Shown here: piece after piece, positions 44,282-55,062 of the stretch
How the letters are laid out: each line of letters starts with the position of its first letter
Position numbering within the stretch: the first letter of the stretch is position 1
DNA from: Aristolochia californica
Lineage: Eukaryota; Streptophyta; Magnoliopsida; Piperales; Aristolochiaceae
Direction of reading: 5' to 3'
Length of the DNA stretch: 64,000 nt
Assembly (NCBI GenBank): GCA_029961685.1
Contig: JARWKL010000010.1
Coordinates: 7,895,931-7,959,930, forward strand
Program-made: the position numbers and the translations under genes
The notes under the pieces: model-generated
What the model was told of the DNA's origin: nothing
What the model saw: the letters and a program-made list of their open reading frames with translations, nothing else
Database searches by the model: none

Positions 44282-45480
44282 GGGGGATCATATCAGAAAT
44301 GAAGAAATCCAAATCAGGATACAAAAGATAGAAGATAGCCTTGAAACAGCACAACCAGTGTTGGAAAAGGTTTGTGGTTTGGAAGAAGAGATGAGCCGAA
44401 TCATTAGCATGCTATAGGAGTTGAGGACAGAGAGACATCAGAGTCCAGAGGTGCGAGAGGTTGCTCAACCATATCACAAAAGAGGGGAGAAGTGGCCTAG
44501 GCGCACTGCTGTCCAAGCACCTCAGCATGGAGGCACAATCCCAAGGTACACCAAGTTAGAGTTTCCCTCTTTCAATGGTTCTGTGGATCCCGTAATTTGG
44601 TTGCATAGATGTGAAATTTTTTTTTGAACCAAGGGACTACTGAATGGGATAAGATGCAACTAGCCTCTTTCCATATGATAGATGAAGCCATGTTATGGGT
44701 GACTCAAGTAGAGAAAAAGAGACCGGGAATGACTTGGGGCGAATTTAAAAATCTATGCACAATTAGATTTGGGCCTCCCACCAACAGCAACTCCTTCGGA
44801 GAGTTAGTCCTATTGAGACAAACGGGTTCGGTGGAACACTATCAAAAACTCTTCCAGGAAAAGTTGGCTTGTGCTGGAGAGAGGGTATTGGTTGACCAGT
44901 AGGTCTCCTTATTCACAGCAGGTCTCAATGAGTATTTACGGCTAGAGGTAGAACTCCTTATGCCCACAGATCTAGCTCATGCCATGAATATGGCCCGAGC
45001 AATGGAACAACGACAACAGTTGCAGCAACGTAAGTCGGGTTGGTCGAGTGAGAGGAACACTTCCTCCACGTGGCAAGGGCGCCGCTATAATTCATCTCAG
45101 AGAGCATCTACAGTAGCACCATCCAGACACACTCCGACTACGACTCGGGTAGCCGATCCCCGCCCTGGTAATTCCCTTCCGAGCTTTATAAAAAAATTGA
45201 CGAGTGCGGAGATGGCAGAAAGGCGGTCCAAAAATCTCTGTTATAACTGCGATGAGCAGTATCGGGTCGGACACCAATGTAAACGATTATTTTGGCTCTA
45301 GATGGAGGATTCAGAGGATCCAGAGGAATCAGAGGATATTATCGAGGAGGAACCACCAAAGATATCCTTGCATGCTATTACTGGACAGAAATCGCCTACT
45401 ACAATGCAAGTCCGAGCTCATGTCATCGACCGAGAACTGGTGGGACTAGTCAACTCGGGGAGTACACAATTTTTTGAGTT
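44282..45480 (+). pseudogene. gag: gag of composite J (gypsy origin)
   Basis: Starts MGDHIRNEEIQIRIQK at 44282, stops at 44416, then continues in one frame with a few stops: capsid-like PRYTKLEFPSFNGSVDP (44421-44627), WGEFKNLCTIRFGPP and EHYQKLFQEKLACAGE (44624-44902), LAHAMNMARAMEQRQ (44960 on). The zinc knuckle CYNCDEQYRVGHQC (about 45238) and an acidic tail follow. Protease starts as GLVNSGST: the catalytic Asp is Asn. Related to F gag. Confidence 0.87.
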
Positions 45481-47432
45481 TGACAGCCGCACAACATGTC
45501 CAACTCCAGATACACACTCATCCGACAGCCACCGTCTTAGTGGCCAATGGCGAGAAGGTCCCTAGCTATGGGATTAGTAAGGCGGTAACTTTTTCCATTG
45601 GATTTACTTCATTTAATGCGGAATTTTTTGTTATTCCCCTAGAGGGATTTGATATGGTTTTAGGCATTAAATGGTTACAAACATTGGGGCCTATTCTGTG
45701 GGACTTTTCGGCTTTAACCATGAGCTTTGATTTGGCCGGAAGTCGGGTGCTCTTACAGGGCTGTCAGGTGGACATGGCCCACCGCATACACACTTTGCAG
45801 ACACAGGATCAGCTTGACAGTACTAGTGATGGTCTGGTTGAGGAGTTCTATGACCTCTTCCAGGAGCCTTCGGGGTTGCCTCCCATGAGGCATTGTGACT
45901 ACAGGATCTGTCTGAAACCAGGTTCTGAGGTAGTGGTCATGCGACCATACCGTTACCCACACCTTCAGAAGGACGAGATAGAGCGTCAGTGCCATAAGAT
46001 ATTGAAACAGGGTCTTATTCGTCCCAGCCACTCCCCGTTCTCTTCACCCGTCTTACTTGTGAAGAAACATGATGGGACATGGAGGTTCTGCGTGGATTAT
46101 TGGGAGTTGAACGTGCAGACAGTAAAAGACAAGTTCCCGATTCCGGTAGTGGATGAGCTTCTGGATGAGTTACGTGGGTCGTGGTTATTCACTAAACTCG
46201 ACCTCCATTCGGGATACTATCAAGTCCGGATGCACCCCTCTAATATCGAGAAGACGGCGTTCCACACGCACCATGGTCACTTTGAGTTCGTCGTCATGCC
46301 GTTCGGATTATCCAATGCACCCTCCACTTTTCATGCTTTGATGAACAAGGTATTTAGCCCCTATCTTCGAAAATTTGTTCTTGTATTTTTCGATGATATT
46401 TTGATATATAGCAAGTCGGTTGAGGAGCACTTGGCACACTTGAGGATTGTTTTCGACTTGTTAAGAGCACATCAGCTCTATTTGAAACACTCCAAGTGTT
46501 CTTTTGCGGCTTCACATGTGGGATATCTGGGACACATTATCTCACATGAGGGGGTTACGGTGGATCCCGAGAAGATTCGTGCTATTCATGAGTGGCCGCA
46601 ACCACAGTCGTGTTCTGCAGTACGGGGTTTTCTGGGTCTTGCGGGCTACTACCACAAATTTATTCAGAACTATGGGCCAGTGGCAGCACCATTGACGAGT
46701 TTACTCAAAAAAAATTCCTTTATTTGGAATGAGGGGGCCACCACGTCATTTGTGGCACTCAAAGCTGCCCTCGCATCCGCGCCAGTATTACAACTTCCCA
46801 ACTTCGATGATTTGTTCGTGGTAGAGTGCGACGCTTCGGGCGTGGGCATGGGGGCTGTTTTACAGCAGCTGGGCCATCCTATTGCTTATTTTAGCAGACA
46901 GTTGGCAGTCCGCCATCACAAACTGGCAGCCTATGAGCGCGAATTGATTGGGTTGGCCAAAGCGGTCCAACATTGGAGGCCTTATCTCTGGGGCCGGGCT
47001 TTTCTCATACGCACGGATCACTACAGCCTTAAATTCTTACTAGAACAGCGTTTGACGACGTTGCCACAACAGCACTGGATCAGTAAATTGTTGGGGTTTG
47101 ACTTCTCGGTGGAGTATCGTGCGGGGAGATTAAATAAGGTGGCAGATACCTTGTCACGGTGTTTTGAACATCAGCAGCCGGTCTATTCTATCAGCCAGCT
47201 GAGATTTCTCATTATGGACTTGGTGCGAGAAGCACATGCTACTAACCCTGCACTGCAGGAACTGCATCAGCAGATCTCAGAAGGGACAATGAATGTGAAG
47301 TGGTCCATCCAGGATTCACTTATTTATTACAAGCATCGGATTTTCCTTCCACCTGAGTCCGAGTTGATTCCAGCTATTCTCTCGGCCTACCACGATAGTA
47401 CACACGAGGGATCCAGAAGACCTTGCACATAA
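45474..47432 (+). CDS. pol: pol of composite J: protease tail, RT, RNase H, integrase start
   Basis: An uninterrupted 652-residue frame. Approximate order: protease tail (GFDMVLGIKWLQTLGP, residues 60-75), RT (about 165-390: [41 protein letters not shown], catalytic FFDD), RNase H (about 450-570: ECDASGVGMGAVLQQ, YERELIGLAK, RTDHYSLKFLL), linker, and first half of the integrase zinc site (YHDSTHEG). All RT and RNase H catalytic acids are visible, so this part could still be functional. The start Met is internal; the native frame would come from gag. A frameshift at the end passes to the integrase frame. Confidence 0.9.
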   Translation: MSLTAAQHVQLQIHTHPTATVLVANGEKVPSYGISKAVTFSIGFTSFNAEFFVIPLEGFDMVLGIKWLQTLGPILWDFSALTMSFDLAGSRVLLQGCQVDMAHRIHTLQTQDQLDSTSDGLVEEFYDLFQEPSGLPPMRHCDYRICLKPGSEVVVMRPYRYPHLQKDEIERQCHKILKQGLIRPSHSPFSSPVLLVKKHDGTWRFCVDYWELNVQTVKDKFPIPVVDELLDELRGSWLFTKLDLHSGYYQVRMHPSNIEKTAFHTHHGHFEFVVMPFGLSNAPSTFHALMNKVFSPYLRKFVLVFFDDILIYSKSVEEHLAHLRIVFDLLRAHQLYLKHSKCSFAASHVGYLGHIISHEGVTVDPEKIRAIHEWPQPQSCSAVRGFLGLAGYYHKFIQNYGPVAAPLTSLLKKNSFIWNEGATTSFVALKAALASAPVLQLPNFDDLFVVECDASGVGMGAVLQQLGHPIAYFSRQLAVRHHKLAAYERELIGLAKAVQHWRPYLWGRAFLIRTDHYSLKFLLEQRLTTLPQQHWISKLLGFDFSVEYRAGRLNKVADTLSRCFEHQQPVYSISQLRFLIMDLVREAHATNPALQELHQQISEGTMNVKWSIQDSLIYYKHRIFLPPESELIPAILSAYHDSTHEGSRRPCT

Positions 47433-48670
47433 TTCGAGCTGATTTTTACTGGCAAGCCATGAAACCCTCTATTGCGACTTATGTGGGCGACTGTCAGGTA
47501 TGCCAGCGCAACAAAGCCGAGCACTTGAGTCCAGCCGGTCTTCTCCAGCCTCTGGCCCTTCCTACGCAGGTTTGGGCCGACATTTCAATGGATTTTGTGG
47601 AAGACCTACCCCTGTTAGCTGGCAAATCCGTACTTTTCGTAGTGGTTGATCGATTCTCTAAGTACGGGCATTTTATACCGATGGCTCATCCGTATACAGC
47701 AACACGGGTTGCTCAGACTTTCCTGGAGCAGATAGTCCACTTACATGGCATTCCAGAATCCATTGTGAGTGACAGAGATGCAGTTTTCACGAGCACCTTT
47801 TGGCGGGAACTATTTCGCTTGAGTGGGACAAAATTGAAGTTCTCCTCCGCCTATCATCCACAGACAGACAGGCAGACTGAGGTGGTGAACCGCACCATCG
47901 AGATGTATCTACGGTGCTTGGTGGGGGATCGTCCGCAGCAATGGGTTCAATGGCTTCTATGGGCCGAATACTGTTACAACACTTCGTTCCACTCTGCATT
48001 GCAGTCCACTCCTTTTCGGGTTATATATGGCCGGGATCCACCTCGCCTCCTCTCGTACAACCCAGGGTCCACCCGCGTGGACATGATTGATCAGGCACTC
48101 ACAGATAGGGATCTACTGCTACAGAATATCACAGAACGGCTACAACGTGCCCAAGCTCGGATGAAGGATGTATACGACAGAGGCCACCGTGAGGTCTCTT
48201 TTGAGGTTGGAAAGTATGTGTGGCTACAGCTCCAGCCCTACCGTTAGCAGTCTCTAGCGGTACCTCCACGTCATAAGCTCTCACCCAGATTTTTTGGGCC
48301 GTTTCCCATTCTTCGATGTGTGGGACCAGTCGCCTATCAACTCAAATTACCGGACACAGCCAGAATTTACGATGTGTTTCATGTCTCTCTTTTGAAGCCG
48401 CATTCCGGAGCACAGCCTACATCCACTCCATTCCTACCACCGGTTGATCATGGTGAGGTTATTCTTAACCCAGCTGCGGTGTTACGTGCATGGCTGACCA
48501 ATGATCATTGGGAGATTCTCGTTCAGTGGACGGACACTGACCCCGACGCTGCAACATGGGAACGTGTGGACATCTTCAAACAAGTCTACCCAACTTTTGA
48601 GCTTGAGGACAAGCTCTTTCTCCATGGGGAGGCAGATGTTGTGGACTCAATAACACACCGAGTCACATAA
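47423..48670 (+). pseudogene. pol: Integrase and chromodomain of composite J
   Basis: The frame 47423-48247 has the second Cys pair (CQVCQRNKAEH), MDFVEDLPLLAGKS, SDRDAVFTS and [16 protein letters not shown], so D, D and E are in place. One stop at 48245 (after LQPYR) interrupts KLSPRFFGPFPI. 48320-48670 continues ([12 protein letters not shown]) into a chromodomain (WEILVQWTDTDPDAATWE) and the typical end FELEDKLFLHGEAD. It finishes inside the LTR as VVDSITHRVT. With one frameshift and one stop, it is the least damaged integrase in the window. Confidence 0.9.
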
Positions 48671-49545
48671 CGAAGAAGACAACAACAACTCACTCAATAG
48701 GATTTAATTCTTATATTTCTTTGAGTAGGATTTATTTCTTATATTGTTTTAAGTAGGATTTATTTCTTATATTGTTTTAAGTAGGAGTTATTTCTAATTA
48801 CTTTATATGTAAGGGCATTATGGGCAATTATTGTAACCCTAACCCTAAAACTCCCTATTTAAGGGATAGGTATGAATGAAATAGGTAAGCTTTGAGATTT
48901 TAGAATAACCTAGTCTAAATAGGTTGAGATCACCTCTTGATCTCGAGTTTAGGGTTTACTCCAAAAATCCAACCTATCCTTCACCCTCCATTGCCATCCA
49001 TCTTCACCCAAATTCATCCACCATCATCCCTACTAAGAAAAGGAGCTTCCTGCCCCTTTTCCAAGCCCAAAGAGGAGGTCTATCCTCCCTCTCAGCAGCA
49101 GCAGCAAGAGAGGCCCAATTCCTCCCTTACCAAGCAGCAAAGTGAGGATTTTTATCCTCAAATCTTGAGCAAATCCTGGTGCAACGTGGGAGCTGATCAT
49201 AGCATCAAAGAAGAGGTATTAATCTATCCCAAACTTGTGTTTCAAGTTATTTAAGAAAGAAGGATTGCATTCTTAGCTAGAGTAGCAACAAAGAGGGCCA
49301 AACCCTCTTTGTCGTGACCAAGAAAAGAGAGCACCTTGCTCTAGCAAGGTCAGCATTGTTGTGGGGTCTGCTACCTAACACAACAACTCGGTAGGACCCT
49401 CAAAAGAGGATCTTTCCTCCTGGCCAAGCACTGGTTAAGGAGAAATACTCATACACAGACCCTTGACGTGAAGTGAGTAAATTCTGAGTGCTGGATTCAC
49501 AAATCCCACGCCGTGTTACTCGATCCATGACCTGGGACCGTAACA
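48637..49545 (+). repeat. Gypsy 3' LTR (K) inside composite J
   Basis: 909 bp from tgttgtggactcaataac to gggaccgtaaca, right after the polypurine tract ggggaggcaga. U3 carries four tandem units of 28 bp (48698-48800, last one partial). Near its end it encodes the gag-start signature (VTRSMTWDRN). It is the only gypsy LTR of J. Confidence 0.88.
48698..48800 (+). repeat. 28-bp tandem repeat in LTR K
   Basis: Units start taggatttatttcttata; two are identical (48726-48753, 48754-48781), one is diverged before and one partial after. Placed in U3, so possibly a promoter-proximal enhancer array. Confidence 0.8.
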
Positions 49546-49714
49546 ACTTGGTATCAGAGATAGCTCCCTCATCGTTTGTTCGAATCCCGAAGGGAGCGAC
49601 CTATGCGACCTTGACGAAGTAGGCCACCGCACATGCGGAGGGGGCGACCCTTGCGGAGTGGGCCGTCGCTAGAGTGGGCCGTCGTGGACGTCGGCCCGCG
49701 AAGGAGGGGTGTGA
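49546..49714 (+). other. Second PBS and TRIM interior of composite J
   Basis: PBS acttggtatcagag, then sequence matching the TRIM-2 interior (cgctagagtgggccgtc; ggcccgcgaaggaggggtgtga). This proves that the TRIM body, not only its LTR, is present. Confidence 0.85.
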
Positions 49715-49796
49715 TGTTATGGTCCTGGATTAAGTACCTATGTCTTCCGCTCCTAACAGGCCGGTCTTTTGGGTAGTATTGCCTAGGTGCTTAACA
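49715..49796 (+). repeat. Right TRIM LTR of composite J
   Basis: 82 bp, followed by the second acgat copy (49797-49801) and I2 integrase sequence (ccaccactacaaggataac). Confidence 0.93.
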
Positions 49797-49801
49797 ACGA
49801 T

Positions 49802-51449
49802 CCACCACTACAAGGATAACAGATTTTCCCGACGAAGAGGGAAGTCCATAGAAATATCAGACCAGACCTGTGACGGAAGCTGAAGTGGTTGGAGCAACCT
49901 AGCTGGACTTAATGTTTTAGCTTTATTCCGTTGACAAGTCTGACAAGCCACCACATAATCAGCTATACTGCGCTTCATGGCCCTCCAATAAATTTCCCTA
50001 CTGATCCGGAAATATGTTTTTTGTCGGCCCTCATGTGTACTGTCATGGAAGGAGGCTAAAATGCTGTTAATCAGAGGGGATTTGTGGTGTAGAAAAATTC
50101 TATTTTTGTAGAGGACGAGATTGTCCTGAACCCCAATTGTTTGCCGCTGTCCCCAGTTGGATGTCCTGGCATAAGGAGATAATATCCGGGTACAGTTGTG
50201 CCTCTTCCCGTATAGAATCCAACAAGAGAGCTCTAGGCTGACTGATGGCATTTAATTGCGGCTCTGGAACGCCCCAACGAGATAATGCATCAACCCCTAC
50301 ATTCAAACTTCCCGGTTTATACTCGACAGAAAAGTCAAACCCCATAAGCTTACTTAACCAATGTTGTTGTGGTGAAGTAGTGAGACGCTGCTCAAGAAGA
50401 TACTTGAGGCTGCAATGATCACTGCGAATAAAAAAAGAACGTCCCCATAGATAAGGGCGCCAATGCTGTATAGCTTTCGCCAATCTGATCAATTCCCTCT
50501 CATAAGCTGCCAACTTGTGGTGGTGTTGGCCCAGTTGACGGCTAAAATAAGCAATCGGGTGGCCCTGTTGGTGCAACATTGCGCCAATACTGCCCCCTGA
50601 AGCATCACATTCCACTACAAACGACTCATCAAAGTCGGGGAGCTGCAAAACTGGGGCTGATGATAAGGCGTCTTTCAATTGCTGAAAGGAATGAGTTGCT
50701 GTCTCTGACCAGGTAAAAGCATTTTTCTTGAGGAGATTGTTGAGCGGAGCTGCATGCTGGACATAGCTACGAATAAATTTTCTATAATATCCAGCTAGGC
50801 CAAAAAATCCTCTTAAGGCTGTAATAGATGTAGGAATGGGCCAATCTTTGACCGCCTATATCTTACTCTGGTCTACCTTCACCCCCGCTGCTGAAATAAC
50901 GTGGCCCAAGTATGCCACTTCTGATGTGCCCATAGAACATTTTGACCGATTTAAAACCAAATGATGTGAACATATAAGAGAAAATACCTGGTGAAGGTGA
51001 TGAAGATGTTCTTCCCAGCTGTTGCTATAAACCAAAATATCATCAAAAAATACCAATACGTATCTTCTCAAGAGAGAGGAAAATACCTCATTCATGAGGA
51101 CCTGGAAGGTGGAAGGCGCATTTGACAGACCAAATGGCATTACGAGGAATTCAAAATGGTCGTGATGTGTACGGAACGCTGTTTTCTCCACATCTGATGG
51201 ATGAACTCGGATTTGATGATAGCCAGATTTCAAATCAAGTTTAGTAAAAATAGTAGCGCCATGTAGCTTGTCCACCACTGGAATAGGAAATTTATCTTTA
51301 ATCGTATGGGCATTGAGTTTTCGGTAATCCACACAGAACCTCCATGACTTATCATGCTTGCGGACTAGTAATACCGGTGAGGAAAAAGGAGACCTGATGG
51401 GCTCAATAGTACCCTGTGCTAACATCTGTTGGCACTGCCTTTCAATCTC
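49802..51449 (-). pseudogene. pol: gypsy I2 RT, RNase H, integrase N-terminus
   Basis: RT 50856-51449 ([38 protein letters not shown] intact), with a 15-bp deletion in the [10 protein letters not shown] region. RNase H 50100-50678 (ECDASGGSIGAMLHQ, YERELIRLAKAIQHW, RSDHCSLKYLL). Integrase zinc site and start of core 49808-50251 (FHDSTHEGRQKT, CQTCQRNKAKT, DISMDF). Stops near 50855 and 50690; frameshift near 50110. Confidence 0.9.
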
Positions 51450-51472
51450 TGTTATGCACGCAATAACAATAA

Positions 51473-51900
51473 TGTTATGCACGCAATAACATTATTATTT
51501 TAGTTATTTTATTTAATTCACTTTATTTTATTTCAGTTTTAGGCCATAGGGGTATTTTTGGAATTATTTATTAATAGGGATATTTTTGGAATATTTTATT
51601 CATAGGGATATTTCTGTAATATTTTATTAAACCCTAACAGGGTGAACCCTATTTAAGGGGTAAGAGTAATGAGAAAAGGAAGCATTGAAGTATTAAGAAT
51701 TAGGTTAAATCTAGCGTAGAGAGGCTTAGAGTTGTCCTCAACGAACTCTAGGGTTTTCAAGCTTCCCTTAGTCTTGATCTTCGTTTTCGTCTTCCCCATG
51801 TCTTCCTATTACCCCTATAGTAATGCTTGGAAGACCCGTAACCCGTGGCAGACCCCAGATCCTCCCAAAGAATCCACGTGTCAGATCCGGGACCGTAACA
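51473..51900 (+). repeat. LTR L1
   Basis: 428 bp, tgttatgcacgcaataac to gggaccgtaaca, then PBS actggtatcagagcggg. U3 has three units of about 28 bp of the type atagggatatttttggaa (about 51549-51630). A tatttaaggggtaa box lies near 51651. Confidence 0.93.
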
Positions 51901-52457
51901 ACTGGTATCAGAGCGGGAACACAATGAATTATTCTAAATCTCAAGAAGGAACACAAGCTTGCATGGAGAAGGTATACAATTCCGCAGACAAACTATGCAT
52001 AGAATTTGGAGAAGCACGAGTATTATATGAAATTTTCAGGGAATGCTGGACAATGGAGCCATGCGTTGCCGCAAAACAGGTCACACGACCTGAATTAGCC
52101 AAGCACGCAGCCATAGTCCGTTATGCACGGGAGGGGACAAATTTTCGTTCCGCACGGGAGGGGAAAAATTTCTCGTCGGTAATCAAGGGTGGGGGTTCCG
52201 CCTCCAAAAACCCCTCCCCACGGCCAGCCCGGTGTCTTCCGGCGATTCTTCTGACAGGGGTGTGTTTTTGAGAGCCCTTGGTCTCGGAAAATTACCAGGC
52301 GGCGACGCCCAAAACGGCTGCTCTTCACCATCGGACACGAAGGCGACTCCGTCGGTGCCGTCATACACAACTCCGGTGGGATTCGACTTCCGGCCACCAC
52401 CTCCCACACTCAATCCACCTCTAGGCAGAACAGAGCAAACCATTGTTCCAAATTGGG

Positions 52458-52493
<36 letters not shown>

Positions 52494-53168
52494 GGAACAG
52501 TGTATAGGAATTTTTTTTTTGAGGGCCTTTGTGTTTCTGTGGATGAGCACAATACCTGTGCGGATGTGGATCTTCGAATTGCAGCTGTGGGATTTCAATT
52601 CCTGGATCCCCTGTATGTTGTTCGACCACGAACTTTTCGCCCTGTTTGGAGCCGTGTGGACGGAAGACTACTGTCGCCCGCCTTCGTCGGCGCCCTGAGG
52701 GAAGGAGTAGTTGTCGACAAGGTTTTGGCACTTACCGACGACCCCTATGTTCGGGATCGGTAGAAGGATAACGCCGGATTTCGATTACCGAAGAAGCGTC
52801 GATGACATTTCTGTCGAAGGAAGAAGAAGATGGTTCAATTCAAAATTTCCTAAGTTAGGAAAATTTCATCAGCGCACGAAGCTGAGTCGTGCGCCGGACC
52901 GGGTTCCTGAACCGAGTCAACCCAGGTTCACTCGGACAGGGCCAAAAAAAAAAAAAAAAAAAATTGCGTCCTGAAGGGGGGTCGTGCGCCGGACCGGGAT
53001 CCTGAACCGAGTCAAAACAGGTTAACTCATACCGGGCCAAAAAAAAAATTGGCATCCTGAAGGTGGGTCATAGCTATCGCAGATGCTACTTCGGCACCGG
53101 TGGATACGTCGGCATACCGACACTACTTCCGAGCTTGAGGACAAGCTCGTCTTCCAAGGGGGGTGTAA
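51901..53168 (+). other. Interior 1 of array L
   Basis: PBS, then a short gag-like frame (51924 on: MNYSKSQEGTQ), then GC-rich sequence with a 32-base G run (52461-52492), a hairpin at 52842-52866 and a run of about 20 A near 52944. Two copies of a 'gtcgtgcgccggaccggg' unit follow (52886 on and 52981 on), then the pol-like end and polypurine tract (aaggggggtgtaa). Peptides around the G run are low-complexity. Confidence 0.75.
52461..52492. repeat. G homopolymer, 32 bp
   Basis: Pure G run in interior 1 of array L; absent from interior 2. Confidence 0.8.
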
Positions 53169-53596
53169 TGTTATGCACAAAATAACATTATTATTTTAGT
53201 TGTTTTATTTAATTTACTTTATTTTATTTTAGTTTTAGGCCATAGGGGTATTTTTGGAATTATTTATTAATAGGGATATTTTTGGAATATTTTATTCATA
53301 GGGATATTTCTGTAATATTTTATTAAACCCTAACAGGGTGAACCCTATTTAAGGGGTAAGAGTAATGAGAAAAGGAAGCATTGAAGTATTAAGAATTAGG
53401 TTAAATCTAGCGTAAAGAGGCTTAGAGTTCTCGTCAACGAACTCTAGGGTTTTCAAGTTTCCCTTAGGCTTGATCTTCATTTTCGTCTTCCCCATGTCTT
53501 CCTATTACCCCTATGGTAATGCTTGGAAGACCCGTAACCCATGGCAGACCCCAGATCCTCCCAAAGAATCCACGTGTCAGATCCGGGACCGTAACA
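53169..53596 (+). repeat. LTR L2
   Basis: 428 bp, nearly identical to L1. Followed by acaa (53597-53600) and directly by L3: an LTR-LTR junction without interior. Confidence 0.93.
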
Positions 53597-53600
53597 ACAA

Positions 53601-54028
53601 TGTTATGCACGCAATAATATTATTATTTTAGTTGTTTTATTTAATTTACTTTATTTTATTTCAGTTTTAGGCCATAGGGGTATTTTTGGAATTATTTATT
53701 AATAGGGATATTTTTGGAATATTTTATTCATAGAGATATTTCTGTAATATTTTATTAAACCCTAACAGGGTGAACCCTATTTAAGGGGTAAGAGTAATGA
53801 AAAAAGGAAGCATTGAAGTATTAAGAATTAGGTTAAATCTAGCGTAAAGAGGCTTAGAGTTCTCCTCAACGAACTCTAGGGTTTTCAAGCTTCCTTTAGG
53901 CTTGATCTTCGTTTTCGTCTTCCCCATGTCTTCCTATTACCCCTATGGTAATGCTTGGAAGACCCGTAACCTGTGGCAGACCCCAGATTCTCCCAAAGAA
54001 TCCACATGTCAGATCCGGGACCGTAACA
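53601..54028 (+). repeat. LTR L3
   Basis: 428 bp, followed by PBS actggtatcagagtggg (54029 on). Confidence 0.93.
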
Positions 54029-55062
54029 ACTGGTATCAGAGTGGGAACACAATGGGTTATTCTATATCCCAAGAAAGATGGATTGCTATGGGTAAGGAAT
54101 TGGAGGAAATACGAGCACGGTTAGATGCTTCCATTGAACATTATGGAAGGGAGAAACTTTTTGTAACAGAAAAATAGGTCATACGACCTCAAATCTCTAT
54201 CTCAGACGGGCAGAACGGACCATGGCCAGAAAATTCAAAAATTTCGTCTCGAGAGGCGGACACAGAAAAACAACAGAAATCAGTCCTTCCCTGCTCACGG
54301 CAACCCAAGCACGCAGCCATAGTCCATTATGCACGAGAGGGGAAAAATTTCCTGGCCATTCCGACCGGGAAATATTTCCGAGAGTCTATCTCGGAAAAAT
54401 TTCAATCGGCGAAGCCTCCGAGGGCTGCTAGTCACTGCAGAAGCAGCACGAGACTTCGTCGACGACAATTCCGCCCTGTTCGGCGACATTCCAATAGCAT
54501 CTACCGTCGACATTCCAGTAGAAGATCGTCGGTGACATTTTCGTAGAAGACCGTCGGCGACAATTCCACAGAAGACCCGTCGGTGACATTCCAGCAGAAC
54601 CGTCGGCGATATTCCGAGAGCCCTTTGTCTCGGCAACTCTCCCATCAGCGAATCGAAGCCCCAACGGGCTGCTCTTCATCACCGAAAAATCAGGCGATTC
54701 CGTCGGTGCCGGGAGAGAGGAAGGAGACATCCGTCGCCGGACTTTGTCGGTGCTGTGAGGAAAGGATCCGCCGGCCGCAGAGTTCGGGAGTGCCGAAGGA
54801 AGAAGACGACTCCCGATTAAATTTTCCTAACTTAGGAAAATTTAATCGGCCCGGTCCGCTAAGTCGCACGCCGGACCGGGTTCCTCAACCGAGTCAACGC
54901 AGGTTAACTCGGACCGGCCCCAAAAAAAAAAAAAAAAAAAATTATTGTCCTGAAGGGGGGCCATAGCTATCGCAGATGCTACTTCGGCACCGGTGGAGAC
55001 ATCGGCATACTGACACTACTTCCGAGCTTGAGGACAAGCTCGTCTTCCAAGGGGGGGTGTAA
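54029..55062 (+). other. Interior 2 of array L
   Basis: PBS, short gag-like frame (MGYSISQERWIAMGKELEEI, 54051 on), repeated 'gtcggcgacattccagtag' phrases (about 54470-54620), and a perfect 18-bp inverted repeat with a one-base spacer (54813-54849). A run of about 20 A (54922 on) and the same pol-like end as interior 1 follow. Shorter than interior 1 and without the long G run. Confidence 0.75.
54813..54849. other. Perfect hairpin in interior 2 of L
   Basis: Arms CCGATTAAATTTTCCTAA and its exact reverse complement, separated by one C. Related hairpins occur in interior 1 (52842-52866) and in element U (28286-28325). Possible RNA dimerisation or packaging structure; function unknown. Confidence 0.8.

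Larger units (their letters stand above)
44176..49796 (+). mobile_element. Composite J: TRIM with gypsy gag-pol captured at its PBS
   Basis: Outer ends are 82-bp LTRs of the TRIM-1/2 family (44176-44257, 49715-49796; 4 mismatches) with perfect acgat duplications (44171-44175, 49797-49801). Inside, in order: PBS, gypsy gag and pol (44258-48636), a 909-bp gypsy LTR (48637-49545), a second PBS and TRIM interior (49546-49714). There is no gypsy LTR at the left. This is the structure expected if a one-LTR gypsy circle recombined with a TRIM at the shared PBS, or if RT switched template there. Confidence 0.88.

Noticed and set aside
48833..48847. Telomere-like taaccctaaccctaaa
   Set aside because: Only two units, inside U3/R of LTR K; matches the accctaaccct-type phrases common in AT-rich LTRs.
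52183..52763. Overlapping frames of up to 182 residues around the G run
   Set aside because: Poly-Pro or poly-Gly peptides created by the homopolymer on both strands, within a non-coding interior.
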